From positions 124,001-188,000 of the forward strand of contig NW_005179075.1 of the NCBI RefSeq assembly GCF_000350225.1: DNA of 64,000 nucleotides, given 5' to 3'. The notes below the pieces were generated by a model. The model was not told the DNA's origin. It did not search any database and saw nothing but the letters and a program-made list of their open reading frames with translations. The translations under genes and the position numbers were made by a program. Shown here piece by piece: positions 20,138 to 30,505 of this stretch (within the stretch, counting starts at the first letter, position 1; each line of letters starts with the position of its first letter). The stretch comes from Chondrus crispus (Eukaryota; Rhodophyta; Florideophyceae; Gigartinales; Gigartinaceae).

Positions 20138-20997
20138 TGTAGTGCAATACCCGTCTCGGGTAGGGGGTGAAAGGAAGTGAAAAAGGAAAAATTGGATATT
20201 GTAGTCCGGGTTTGGGGGACACACGTGTGCGACGAAGCGCACGATTATTTTAATTATTTAATTTATTTACTAATTAGATCTACGATCTAGAGCCGGGAGC
20301 TACTGTATTCGCCCCGGCGGGGCTCTATATAACTTAGCCTTTTGACCGAACAAGTCAATAAACCAACCAGAGTTGCCGGAGTTGAATGTCGCCTTGGTCG
20401 AAGTCCGTCTCTACCAAGACACTCCCTTTTACCTAAGCCTACGGCATCCTTCAGCGCTCGGGGGTCCCCTTTTCTTTTCCTTCATTTCCCTATTCTTTTC
20501 TATCTCTAATTAGACCTATTTTTCCGTTATCTTGTGTTGGTGCCATCGGCCTCGGTTGCGACCGAACCGGTGTAGGTGTTTCAAGCCATCAGGCGGCACA
20601 GTTGACGCAGCGCTGCTACTTTCATTCCATTCCGTCGGGCTGCGTTGCGACGCCCCCGTCGAAGGCCTTGTCGCGTTACAAGGTGTCGAAGAAGCTCAAC
20701 GAGCATTGGCCTTACAACCCAGTAGAACCTGGGTACCTAAGTACGCGCCCCACCTCACACTCGTCGAGCAGTTCTCTTCGCAAGTCTCTACCACATCGAT
20801 CCCGGGCCGGGCTATTTCTCTATGCCCCCCCTATCAGGGATCTGAGCTACTACGAGTCGCAAGCTCGTTTAAACGCAGAAGGGAGAGTCGGACACTCCGT
20901 AGCGCTGTGCCACCGGCAGCTCTTCTTTTTGCTGCTGTTGTTGTTTTTGCTGGACCATCGGACCGCGGTCCCTGCCTGACAGGCGCATTGCACTACA
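20138..20997 (+). mobile_element. Solo LTR (family alpha), 860 bp, TSD CAAAG
   Basis: It begins TGTAGTGCAAT and ends ATTGCACTACA, an 11-bp perfect terminal inversion. Identical 5-bp duplications CAAAG flank it (20133-20137 and 20998-21002). A TATATAA box lies at 20326-20332 and an AATAAA at 20357-20362, as expected around the LTR transcription start and polyadenylation region. No internal coding sequence remains, so it arose by recombination between two LTRs. Related copies are at 10111-10240, 43208-43327 and 50140-51321. Confidence 0.93.
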
Positions 20998-21002
20998 CAA
21001 AG

Positions 21003-21486
21003 TGCGATACCAGCAGCGAATCCCAAGTTGAGATTTGACGAGTGCTGATCGATCGCAAATTTATATTGGATGAGCGTAGGTCATCTAAATTTCAGCTTCC
21101 AGTTTCGTAGCTCAGACTGACTTTAGAAATTGATAGTTTTGTCTGTAGGGGGGCTCGCTCGTACAGTCAGTACTATCTATTTCGCCTCCAAGTGACCCGC
21201 ATTCCAATTGCACATGTTCGGTGCAAATGCATTTAATGTGATAGTGAACACTAGTCTATTCAATATGTGGCGATGGAGATCGCTTAGGAACTAAAGAGAG
21301 TCGGCGACGGCTCGTTGAGTGTGGAGGCCTTGAATACAGCGGTTGCAAATATGTATTTGCTTCTTCTTCTTTCTTTGATCCTTTCCGGAGGGCGGCCAAG
21401 TACTTTTTCCAAGAAGGGCTCGCCTGTGCGATTGTCTCGCACTTTCCGATAACTACATAAGCATCTCGGGCACTTGAAAAGGCTAC
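21003..21486. other. Spacer, no gene seen
   Basis: About 480 bases with no supported frame or repeat, lying 3' of the broken helicase gene. Confidence 0.4.
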
Positions 21487-23587
21487 CTAATCTGCGTTCT
21501 TGTTCTCGTAGAACTGTAACAAGTTAGGCCTTACCGACCCTTCTTTGTGCGCTAGCACTGTTCTAACCAGAGAAATGACTACGACATCGTATTCTTTGCC
21601 CTGTGATGAGTCGAATGTAAGCACTTCAACCTTACTCTTCTCTAAGGCTCTCCTTTGCAAGAGACTGATTATATTGTTCTTCTGAGCATTGTATGGCGTC
21701 AAGATTCCAATTCCACTACTCCTTCGTTGAGCACGTGTCTAGCCACTTACCATTTCCACAATAACCTCCGCCTCAAATTAATTTCGATATCCTCCTCCCT
21801 CTGTGTTTTGCTCCTCGGCGTTCGGAAATTCGTTCCCAGATACGTGTTGAGTGTCCGCAGGATTGACAATACTGAGAGGGAGGTCTACTGTTTCAAGTTC
21901 TATCATTGTACTCGATGTACGTTTTCCGTTCTCCTTTCACCGTTCTTGACGGTGTGCTTGTACAAAAATGAGCTCACAAGGGTACCGATGGGCTGGGCAC
22001 TTGGCATTTGAGTGTCTAGAAGAAAACACACCAAGGCGAAGCGTTCCAAATGTCTTTATGCTGAGTCTCCTTCCCAGTCGGGAAGGTAGGTTTTTTGGAG
22101 CGGAATGTGAGTGCCTTGTTGAAGAAATGCGATTCCGCTCGTTTGTGACTTGTCCAAGACCTGAAAGATTTTTCGTCAGACGGCTTTAGTTGTGCGCAGC
22201 CACCTACGAAGACAATAGACGTGCCATGTTCTGGTTCCCCGACAGGAGAAATTATTCGTGAAAGGGTGGCGACAAGCTCTGTCTCTTCTGCATATGCGGC
22301 TTCATCTACGATTATCAAATCGAAAGATGTCACAGCCGTCCAGTCTAGGGCGATTGCTGCTCCGAAAGTGGAGAAAAAAGCTCTTTGCCGGGTCAAAATT
22401 TGCTTTTCACTCATCTTGTAGGCACGTGCAAGTCGTGCCACCGTTCGGTTCTGGACGAACGGTATTGTTGAGTTGTTGCCAAGTCGAAGAGGTTTCATGT
22501 CTGATGAGCCTATCTTTGGAATTTTGGCGTTATACTTGATGAGTATGTCGTCCAATGCAGCGTTGGTAACAGTTAAAACTAGAACTCATCCATTCAACTC
22601 GTTGCAACATTCCGTGTTTCTTGCCGATGAGCTTCCTTCCCTCAATGGCTCCTTGACAACTCCAAGGATTTGGTCGATTGCAGCCAGGGCAAGGATAGTA
22701 GCAACATGAGATTTCCCAGTGCCCGGAGGTCCTTGACAAAAGAAGGTCATCGAAATGAACCGTGAGGGGTCATCATTCCCTCCACTATATTTTTGAGGCC
22801 CTTTCCAATACATTTGTCGCAAGAAGTCCCTTCCTTTGGGATGCAAAGAGTAGTACGCTACAGCTGACGACGCCCATGACGCGAGAAACTCGAGCTGACT
22901 GTCATTCAGGCTTTCGGAGAGCCCAGAAGCGTAACGTCGCATCTTTTGCCGCGCCTGTTCCATTATCACTTCTGCAATACCAGCAGGTCTAATGGTAAAC
23001 GATTTCTGTGGTCCACTTGCAACTGTATGGGGACCTGAGTCAAAATCGAGTTGTTGGCAAATGGCCACTGTGATCGAAAATTTGTCCAGCAGCCGTTGCA
23101 TGAGACCTTCAATATCAGTGAATCCCAACGTCACTCCTTTGTCTAGAAGAGGCAGGCTATTAATGTCTTTAAACATCGTGAAACTCCTTCTCAAATTGTG
23201 TTCTCCGACTTTGTATATAAGCAATGTTCTGTAAGAACCTTCAGCCAACATTTTTCTAACTGGCGGCCTTTGACGCGAACATGGAACGAGTGGAATATCG
23301 TCAAGTATGTATAGGTTCAGTTCATATTTGAGGTTTTGAGAGCTTGGTGTTCCTTCTTCACTTGTACGTGGCGAACTCACCAGAAGTGCCAATTTAGTAG
23401 TCATGATTATGTTAGAACTGTCCAAGAAGTGCATCCTGACGACATCCATAACTGCAAAGTTGATTTTGCGACCAGCCAGGTCACGAGAGTCAACATGGTC
23501 GTTGGCAGACTCTTGAACGACATAGAGGACTTTTACGGAAATTATTTCATTCCCAATGAAGAACAAGTCGATATCTCTGGAGCATAA
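21487..23587 (-). pseudogene. SF1 (UPF1/NAM7-like) helicase, 5'-truncated, with one TGA and frameshifts
   Basis: The minus frame from 23587 has an N-terminal region without known domains. It then shows a Q-motif-like segment (LNDSQLEFLASW) and Walker A QGPPGTGKSH near 22740-22711. A TGA at 22586-22588 falls just before VLVLTVTNAALDDIL (motif Ia, where Arg is usual), and the frame continues without shift. Motif II is VDEAAYAEE; motif III is VGGCAQLKP, with Gly in place of the usual Asp. Near 22050 the frame changes and motif IV-like sequence follows. A last piece (21702-21487) has TPYNAQKN and the motif V/VI segment SSQGKEYDVVVISLVRT. This order is that of UPF1-like helicases. The 5' end meets GC-rich LTR-like sequence, and the upstream exons or domains lie beyond it. 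Confidence 0.8.
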
Positions 23588-24165
23588 ACACCCCTAAATA
23601 GATAGGGGTGTATGCTTAGTCCTGGAAGACCCGTACGTACGAGAAGACGGGGGAAGTCCGACCAGCTAACGGAACCAGAGCACGGGCCCGGGTAGCGTGG
23701 TAGAGCGGGATCGGGAGGAGGACGCGCACACGCGCGGGCCGATCTACGCCTCGACGCCCCGGAGCACCGCTGGGTTACGTTCCAGCGCTGACGGGCGGAG
23801 GTGGATCTAGGCTCGCTCGCGTGCTCGCGCGGCCTCTACCCGCGCTCGGTCTCGCCTTAAGGTAGCTAACGGAAGCTTCCTTAGGATAAGCTGGAAGTCA
23901 GACCTAGGCGGTAGGTCGTGGACAAGTCTGTGCTTGTCCCCCTTCGCCGCCGCCGGTCCGCTCCGTTATTTAATATACAATTAGTCTATCTTAACTTAGT
24001 ACAGTACGTACTGTGCTATGCGGCACTACTGTAGTCGGCCCTGTCAGCTGACGGGGCTGACTGTATACGTGTCGTACACGTATAGTACACGTGGGGGCGC
24101 GTGCCCCTGTACATGTGTGGTACCGGCTGTCTGTAAGGTTCGTGCCTTACAGAGCCGGATCCAAT
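23588..24165. mobile_element. GC-rich LTR-like insertion, ends unresolved
   Basis: The composition changes sharply from the AT-richer helicase gene. The stretch has the ACACGTGT-type palindromes and GTACAGTAC words seen in the LTRs at 26.4, 43.1 and 53.5 kb, but no clear TG...CA pair or target duplication. A hairpin (AGCATAAACACCCCT / AGGGGTGTATGCT, 23582-23616) lies at its left edge. It separates two coding segments of the same minus-strand locus and so probably inserted into it. Confidence 0.45.
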
Positions 24166-24167
24166 TT

Positions 24168-24712
24168 CTAATCTAATTCTTTTGTAGTTATACTACAATC
24201 TCCATACGAAGAAGCAGGAAATGCAAGCGGACCTATCCCCATGGAATCATTAGTGTCCCAAAAGCGGGACGGTAACGACCGAACGTCTTGTACATCGTTC
24301 ACAGCTCCACGCCACCCGACAGCCCTGCCATCATATCTGTGGATCACAGGACCAAACATATGTGGCGGATCATTGTAATCTCAGTTATAGGGATTGATTC
24401 ATACTACATCTCCAGCAGAGGCAAAGAGCATTCACGCTGAGACACGCGCATCACGGCGTCGCGCAGTGCTGTACTCATGCAATCTTGAGGAACTGCCTGC
24501 AATCCATCCAGTGACAGATGCTTTGATGATGTTTCCAATATCTCTATCCAGGGACTGTACGGCCATAGTCTTGTAACTCGTGCCACACCCACGAGACGCG
24601 ATCCGATGAGCATTTTGCACTGTGGTGTACAGAACGCGAAAGAAGCAAGATGCGAACACCTCAATATCCCCTTGGGCATACTGAGACAAGAAGTAAAGTT
24701 CAGTTGAGCATT
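24168..24712 (-). pseudogene. Unrecognised coding segments 5' of the helicase
   Basis: Two minus-strand frames read as real protein. One is 24689-24432 (SQYAQGDIEVFASCFFRVLY, then DIGNIIKASVTGW). The other is 24359-24168 (GAVNDVQDVRSLPSRFWDT, then SYGDCSITTKEL). They lie between the helicase and the 24735-25905 segment and are probably the helicase gene's upstream coding region. A pyrimidine-rich run ending in ACAG just before 24712 could be a splice acceptor. No domain recognised. Confidence 0.4.
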
Positions 24713-24734
24713 CTGTAAATGAAACAAAGAAACT

Positions 24735-25905
24735 TTATTCTTGCAGCTGGTGTTCTTTTGTGCAGCGTCCCGTTCCTTGAAGATCCGTCATGCGCTGACT
24801 TCGAATAATGGTTGAAGCTGCAGTGGAAAATACAGGAATAGCAGTTCCGGGAAGAGGAGCAAGTTCCAGAGGTGCTGCTGAACGCTCCTCAAAGACAGAA
24901 GTAAGCCGAGGCATGGGTACAACTCTGTCACCATGCACATTGACGAAGACTGAGTTGGAAGCGCTAAAGGCGTGAAGAAGCGCGTTCTTCGTATCCTCTC
25001 CTGCGTCGATGCTCAGCCTCTCTGACATTTCTGTCCACAGTGCTTTGTACATTTCCCTGAAGACAGAGTTGGGGAATTGCAGAAGAGCAGATTCTGCGAT
25101 CTTGCCCTGCATCTTCCTCCCGGTCCATGAGTCCGTTCTATTCCTCCATTCTTCAAAAAACCACCTGCCGGCCTTCTTCATTATCTTCTGTGCCATCTGC
25201 AGGGCCTCATTCATACACTTATATGTCGGTTTCCCAAATTCACCGGTACGGAGCTCAACACCACTCTTCAGAAACCTTCCTGCGCGAATGTGCTCAATTG
25301 CATCTTGACTCTCCAATCGAACACCAAGGATGCTTTTCAGCAGTTCAACTCGTGTCTCGTGTGGCGTAAGTTCTCCAAGAATCGTTACCATTCCCAGACA
25401 TTGAAGTATGTATTCACAAGCGCCGACGACGTGAATCGAAATTTCCTGCATCAAAACGCGAGCCTCAGGAGTGTAACAGGTTGTAATTCTAGCAGTGCTG
25501 TTGACATCTACGCCGAATATGGCAAGCAAGGTTCGCAATTCAGAGTGGAGTGTTGATGCTTTCCTTGTGTTGCTCTTTGTGATGTCGAGTTTTACACAGG
25601 AATTCACACTGAGTACGAAGTTGGGAGTGCGCACCAGGACACCCGAATCGGGATAACAGCGCATGGTGATGAAAACTCTTTCATCTAGATCTTGCCCAGG
25701 AAGGTTATAACTGCACTCAGCGGCAGCCCAAAGTGATCCCATTGGAATGTGCAATATTCCCGAATGCATGCCAGCAGCAAGCTTGGGGCTTTTCTTGACA
25801 TCGTTCGCGAACCGATTCTTGAAATACAGCTTGAGTTCTGCTTTTCGATTTTCTTGACGCCTGAACAGATTCAGGCCCTCTGCGGCTTGCTTTTGTTTGC
25901 CACAA
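24735..25905 (-). pseudogene. C-terminal part of an unrecognised protein, cut by the Gypsy insertion
   Basis: This minus frame of about 390 codons ends with TAA at 24735 and is open up to the LTR boundary at 25905; beyond that it reads LTR sequence. It contains KAELKLYFKNRFANDVKKS, then RVFITMRCYPDSGVL, then a helical C-terminal half. There are no membrane segments and no family I recognise. The upstream part lies 11.7 kb away at 37579 and above, on the other side of the inserted element. Joining the two sides does not give one continuous frame, so an intron edge or a frameshift must also lie at the junction. Confidence 0.55.
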
Positions 25906-26552
25906 TGTCGTGCACTACAGCCACGTGTGGCGGCTGTAGGCAGAGCGACGCGCGTTCGGACGCGTAAGGAAATTCGGGAGACCACCCGGTGGATGACCGG
26001 AACTGGGATCCGGGCGCGGCTTGCGCGGTAGAAAGGTAGAACTAGAGTCAGCGATAAAGAGGAAGAATTAAAGGAAAAACAGAACTAACCGAGCGGAAAG
26101 TACAGTAGTTAACGTAGCGCTTGCGCGGTTGGGTCGACGCGCGCGGGGAAGGCAGTTGGGATTCCGGGGGCGTAGATGGCTCGGTCGGTATGGGCGAGCC
26201 AGTACCGAGTCGAGGCTACAACCTGGAATCCAGAAACCAAGGTAAAAGACCCGAGGCTTCGTGCCTCTTTACTTTCATTATCGGGTTGACTATATAGTCC
26301 CCGTAGCCGTAATGGCGAAGCTAAATTATACTGTAAATCAGAATAACTAGAATATAACGGGTGTAGCCCCTAGGGGACCAAGTGAAAGCCCCTATAGGCC
26401 CGACGCGTTACAGGGGAATTACAATTGGCCGCCGGCGAGGTCCGGCAGACAGACAGAGGAGTCCACGTGTACCCCTCGTACACGTGGTGGCGGACCCGCG
26501 CGATTTTGGCGGGTAAGGACAGCTGTCCCGCTACATAGTACAGTGCACTACA
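25906..26552 (-). repeat. 3' LTR of Gypsy A
   Basis: 647 bp. On the minus strand it starts TGTAGTGCACTG and ends GCACGACA. It contains a palindromic GACTATATAGTC TATA region near 26287-26298. Confidence 0.95.
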
Positions 26553-26927
26553 GATCCCCCTTCTTAGAGAAACACGCGTCCCCGGGTGTATGTAGGGTAG
26601 AAATCACCGCCAAAAAGGGCAGCGGCGCCGGGGTATTGACAGAGAGAGGACGAGGGAGGTCGTGTGTGGCGAAGCGAGCGAGCGAGTGACGAAGAGCCGG
26701 TCCAGTTATCCCTCTTTTCGGCCAGCTTGAAGATCAAAAATCCGGCCTGGTTTGGAAGTATCTCGAGATTCCCAAGTCTCCTTCTCCTTGTCCCTTCACC
26801 TCCCCATTTTTTGTTTTCCCCGTTTTGCCTTCGTTCTTGTTATCCCCCGTAATTTCCTCACGCGGCGTCAGCTGTACGCGAAGAACGCCGTTCAAGGCGG
26901 GGAGGCACTCGGTGGACGGTACCACGA

Positions 26928-28511
26928 ATGATGGAACGGTTCCATAATCCATACGGGGAACCGGATGAGACAGGCGGTCCGAGTTTGCACGGATGGCCGG
27001 CGCCACGGGAGTTACGCGGCAAGAACATGGTCGAAGACGAGCTGGTGTTCGAGCGCGCACCGTTTCTCGATGCCGCGGGTTTACGGGACAGTCACCTGAT
27101 TCGGCGGTATGCGGATGTGTCGGGGGCTCTCCCCGGGGGTCTCAGCTTACGGGCTGTGTGGTCTCGTGATTTCTCCTTCCGCCTCGCGGTAGAGGAGGAG
27201 CACGTGTGGCCGAAGCATCCCCGTGAGGGGCGGGGGCGTCGTCAGAAATATATGGCAGCGCTGGTGCGTCGGCTTGCAGGGACGCCGTGTAACCGCCCGA
27301 TCCCCGTCGAGTGAGACTTTGACACCTGGCCGTTTCGTACGGAAGGAGACCATGGTTACGTCGCCAATTTAAGGCGGGTGTTGGACGATTTGCAGGCTCG
27401 GGTAGAGGAGCCGGTGGTCGAGTATTTGGCTTGTGACAAGCCCATCCTTCCTCCGAGTTTTGAGGAGTGTGTAGAGCGGGAAAGCAACCCGAGTTATTAC
27501 GACAAGCTCAAGTTCGAGCGTCGGATGAGGAACGCCCTCGGAGTTTTTGTGGCGTATGAGTGGATCGAGGCGACGACCTTTCAACCTCGATCCCGATATG
27601 AACGTTACCCGCAGGTACCGTCTTGGTTCTCGCAATACGAAGTCCCAGCTGACTTCTTAGCGGAAATTCCACCTTGCTTGGTGTATTTCGGCTTGGGTCT
27701 CATGGACTCGCCGTGTTCCCCTCGCTGGATGATTTTTCTCAGTGAGTGGATCGCTATTGTTGCGAACCGGTTCATATGATCGTCCATGGATGGACGGCTA
27801 TATATATTACCGACCATAATACTGAAATGGCTACACAAGTTGAACTTGGACGAGGTTTTAGGGGGGTCGTGGGTGTCCGCTCAGCTGAGAACGGTGTTGG
27901 AGATCCACGACCAGGTGGATTGGGCGCGAGTGCCTTATTCCCAGGGGCATCACTATGACCGCGCAGATCGCGTGACCATGTCCCCGGGGAGACGTGACGA
28001 CGCCGGGGAGCCGAGGGCCGGTAACTGGGTCCGGTTCGACCCGGGGACGTTCGAATGTCTACAGCCGGAATTAATGAAAAGAGATGCCGGCCTTGGGGAC
28101 AGGACAGTGGTCAAGCCACACGTCACCGATGGTAGTGGTGACTCCGGGGCGGCTCCAGTCGAGCCGGTGCGTACGGATGCCCCGGTGGGGGACGAGGACG
28201 CTGTGGCCGAGGAGCCTGCGTCGTCCGCGCGACGTCGTATTTTCACCGAGTTAGGCGTCTCTGAGGACGAGATGCTACAGTTAATGAGCAACGCCAAATT
28301 CGTGGCGGTTGTAAAGCGCCTCAAGACGGCGTCGAACGGGGAAGCTCCCGTGTACGGGACCGACGCTCCACTGGGAGCGACGGTTCCGATCGCAACGACG
28401 GTAGAGGGGGACCCCCCCGATTCGGAGGAAGTGTCGGTACCGTCGGATGCGCCATGCGCGCCAGTGGCGGGGGTGAAGGAAGACCTCGTCGATTACGAGG
28501 CGTCGAGCTAA
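26928..28511 (+). other. Long antisense frame in Gypsy A, two in-frame TGA codons
   Basis: Opposite to gag-pol, between pol and the 3' LTR, an ATG at 26928 opens a frame that reads on for 528 codons with only TGA stops at 27312-27314 and 27777-27779. The three blocks are all in the same frame. They have protein-like composition: ERFHNPYGEPDE and AVWSRDFSFRLAVEEEHVW in the first; DDLQARVEEPVVEYLACD and FGLGLMDSP in the second; an acidic/Pro-rich region and RRRIFTELGVSEDEMLQLM in the third. No homology recognised. Antisense frames in this position are known from plant Tat/Ogre-type Gypsy elements, but their function is unsettled. It is either a once-intact accessory gene with two nonsense changes or a product read through the stops. 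Confidence 0.5.
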
Positions 28512-29756
28512 TCGGCTGGGAGGGTCTTCCTACAGCAGGTCCCCCGTCTTGACTTCAGGGGCGAATACGGGAGCGCGAAGAGGTATTATAGTAGCTAATA
28601 AACGAAGCCCCTTCTTGTATCGTTACCCGTAGTGTTGGGATCTGGAGTCGAGGGGAGGCGAACGGATCCAAAAGGGCGGAGCCTTTTCTGAGCGACGGGC
28701 AAGTCAGCCAGATGAGGGTGACCGACGGGGTAGGGGTCTTATACCGTCCCCGTGTATGCGATCGGAGGTGGCCGGAGGGCGACGTAGTTGCGTGCCCATC
28801 TGGGTAACTAATGCACGACGGGTGGTTCCCTGTGTGGACATCCCCCCGAGGGATGGTTACCTCGGCATGGGTACCCGCCGGAGCGAGTCCTCCGAAGTTT
28901 CTAAGGTCGGAGGTTTTCGGCCCTTGGTAGGTGTACTGTACCGACTCGGAAGTATGGGTGGTCCGAGTCGGATGTCACAGGTTTACCCCAAGGTAGCGAG
29001 CACGTCATTCTTGGCGAGTACCCGCCGTCTGTCGCGGCGCATAGCCATATTACCCGTGACTGTTAGGGGTCTTCTCCACATCTCGGAAGTGAGCGGTACC
29101 CGGTTCGCAGGAGAATCGTCGGGTAGCTGACGTCGTCGGTTACCCGCGCCGGTGGGGTGTGTCGCCAGGGACACGCCTGATAAAGAGGTGCCGCGAGGGC
29201 TAGCCAGACGGGCCGTGCGTCGTCTCGCTTTCGACGTGCTCGCACGTTCCCCTGGAGTGAGGGTCGTCGGTCGAGGGAGAGGCCAACTGGGTGCCCTGCT
29301 AGAATGTGCTATGGCCTCGTGTGGAAGCACGGTGCGGAGTTGGTCGGATGGGATCTCAAATCGTGGTCAAAATCACCTGGTGACCCCGCACGACCACTCC
29401 ACTTCCGGTAGAGAGGTCGCTTAGGGACGGGGAAAGGCTGCCATAGGGCCGGGAGACATTCCGCGACTATTACGAGGGCGAGCCGCAATCGGAAGAGGAG
29501 CCTCTTTTAGGGAGACGGCCACCAGCGAAGGCGGGACGCGTGGCGCCTGGGGAAAGGCAGATGAACAGGGGCGCCCCCACCCGGAGGGTTGCGATGATCT
29601 GTGCCCCGGGGTGAGCTCGGATGTGAGGAGGCGTGCGATATGACAACGGAGCTCATCGCTAAGCATGTATACATACCTTACGAGTCGGCGTTGGCTCCTC
29701 CGGAGAGGGGGTGGCTTGACCTAGAGGCCCACCAGACACAGAAGGCAACGAGGCGG
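28512..29756. other. Gypsy A interior, no supported gene
   Basis: Only short overlapping frames without recognisable content. This is non-coding sequence between the antisense frame and the chromodomain frame, part of the unusually long 3' region of the element. Confidence 0.4.
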
Positions 29757-30328
29757 TTATAGCGAGGGTCGGTTAGACGGCCCCACGCTGTCCGGGTGTG
29801 ACCATAACTGTACGTTCGGTGCGTGGAGACGTTTGCGTTTGCAGAATCGCGCGACAGTATTGTAGTCGATATAATTTGCGGGTTCCCAAGTGTCATCGTC
29901 CGACGTGTATCCGTACCAACGGACGCGGAATAGAGGCATCCCGTCCGTTCCCGGCTTGTATCCCGTTAGCGCGTCAACCACGTAGGTTTGTGTGGCCTCC
30001 TCCATAGGGGAAGGAGGTCGTTTCGTCTCCTCGGCGGGCGGGCTTGACGCGTTTTGATATGAGGAATCAACCGCGGTTGGCGGGTGAGGAGGGCTTCCCG
30101 GGGACATGAGGAGGGGTTGACCGAAGGTACACATAGACGCAAAGTTGGCGACGTGCCTCCCGGCAATATTCTCTGTACCCAGTGGCGTCTCATTGGGGCA
30201 GCGAGTAGAGTCCGCGGTCACCGCTGGTGCGGCGGGCTCGGGCAGGGATATTTTCTTTTGGGTTTTTCCCGGGTCCCGTGTTCACGTGTCCTGTAGCCTG
30301 GCAGTGAAGGTACGCGTTCGTTCGTTCG
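29757..30328 (-). CDS. Chromodomain frame of Gypsy A
   Basis: This minus frame is open from about 30328 to a stop at 29757. A chromodomain lies near its C-terminal side (about 29990-29830): TYVVDALTGYKPG, then LFRVRWYGYTSDDDTWEP and NYIDYN. The three aromatic-cage residues expected for methyl-lysine binding are all present: Tyr in TYVVDA, Trp in RWYGY and Tyr in GYT. In chromoviruses this module is fused to the integrase end and steers insertion toward H3K9-methylated chromatin. Here it is in a different frame from the integrase, whose frame stops at 30506, with about 180 bases between. It needs a frameshift, splicing or separate translation. The first Met is at about 30134. The motif is clear; the expression route is unknown. 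Confidence 0.8.
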
Positions 30329-30505
30329 GCGACTTATCGCCGTTCAGGGCGCCGGTCGCTCGCCGGGGGCGTGTTGCAGTAAGCCTCGTCTCCATGTCAT
30401 GCGTGTCGCGGGGCTGCGGCGGCTCTAACCGTGACGGTAGCCGTGGGGAGGGTGTCCCTCTTTAGACACGGATCCTTCGCCTATAGTGGCGGATATCCTA
30501 CTTAG

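Noticed and set aside
23581-23625. Helitron 3' end: hairpin followed by a CTTAGT-like end
   Set aside because: A Helitron ends in CTRR and inserts between A and T; here the sequence is CTTAG and no 5' TC end or Rep-type helicase was found. The nearby helicase is UPF1-like, not PIF1-like.
26928-28511. Envelope gene of the Gypsy element
   Set aside because: It is antisense to gag-pol and shows no signal peptide or membrane anchor.
28756-29330. Overlapping plus and minus frames in the Gypsy A 3' region
   Set aside because: High GC lengthens random frames; no motif and no consistent start.
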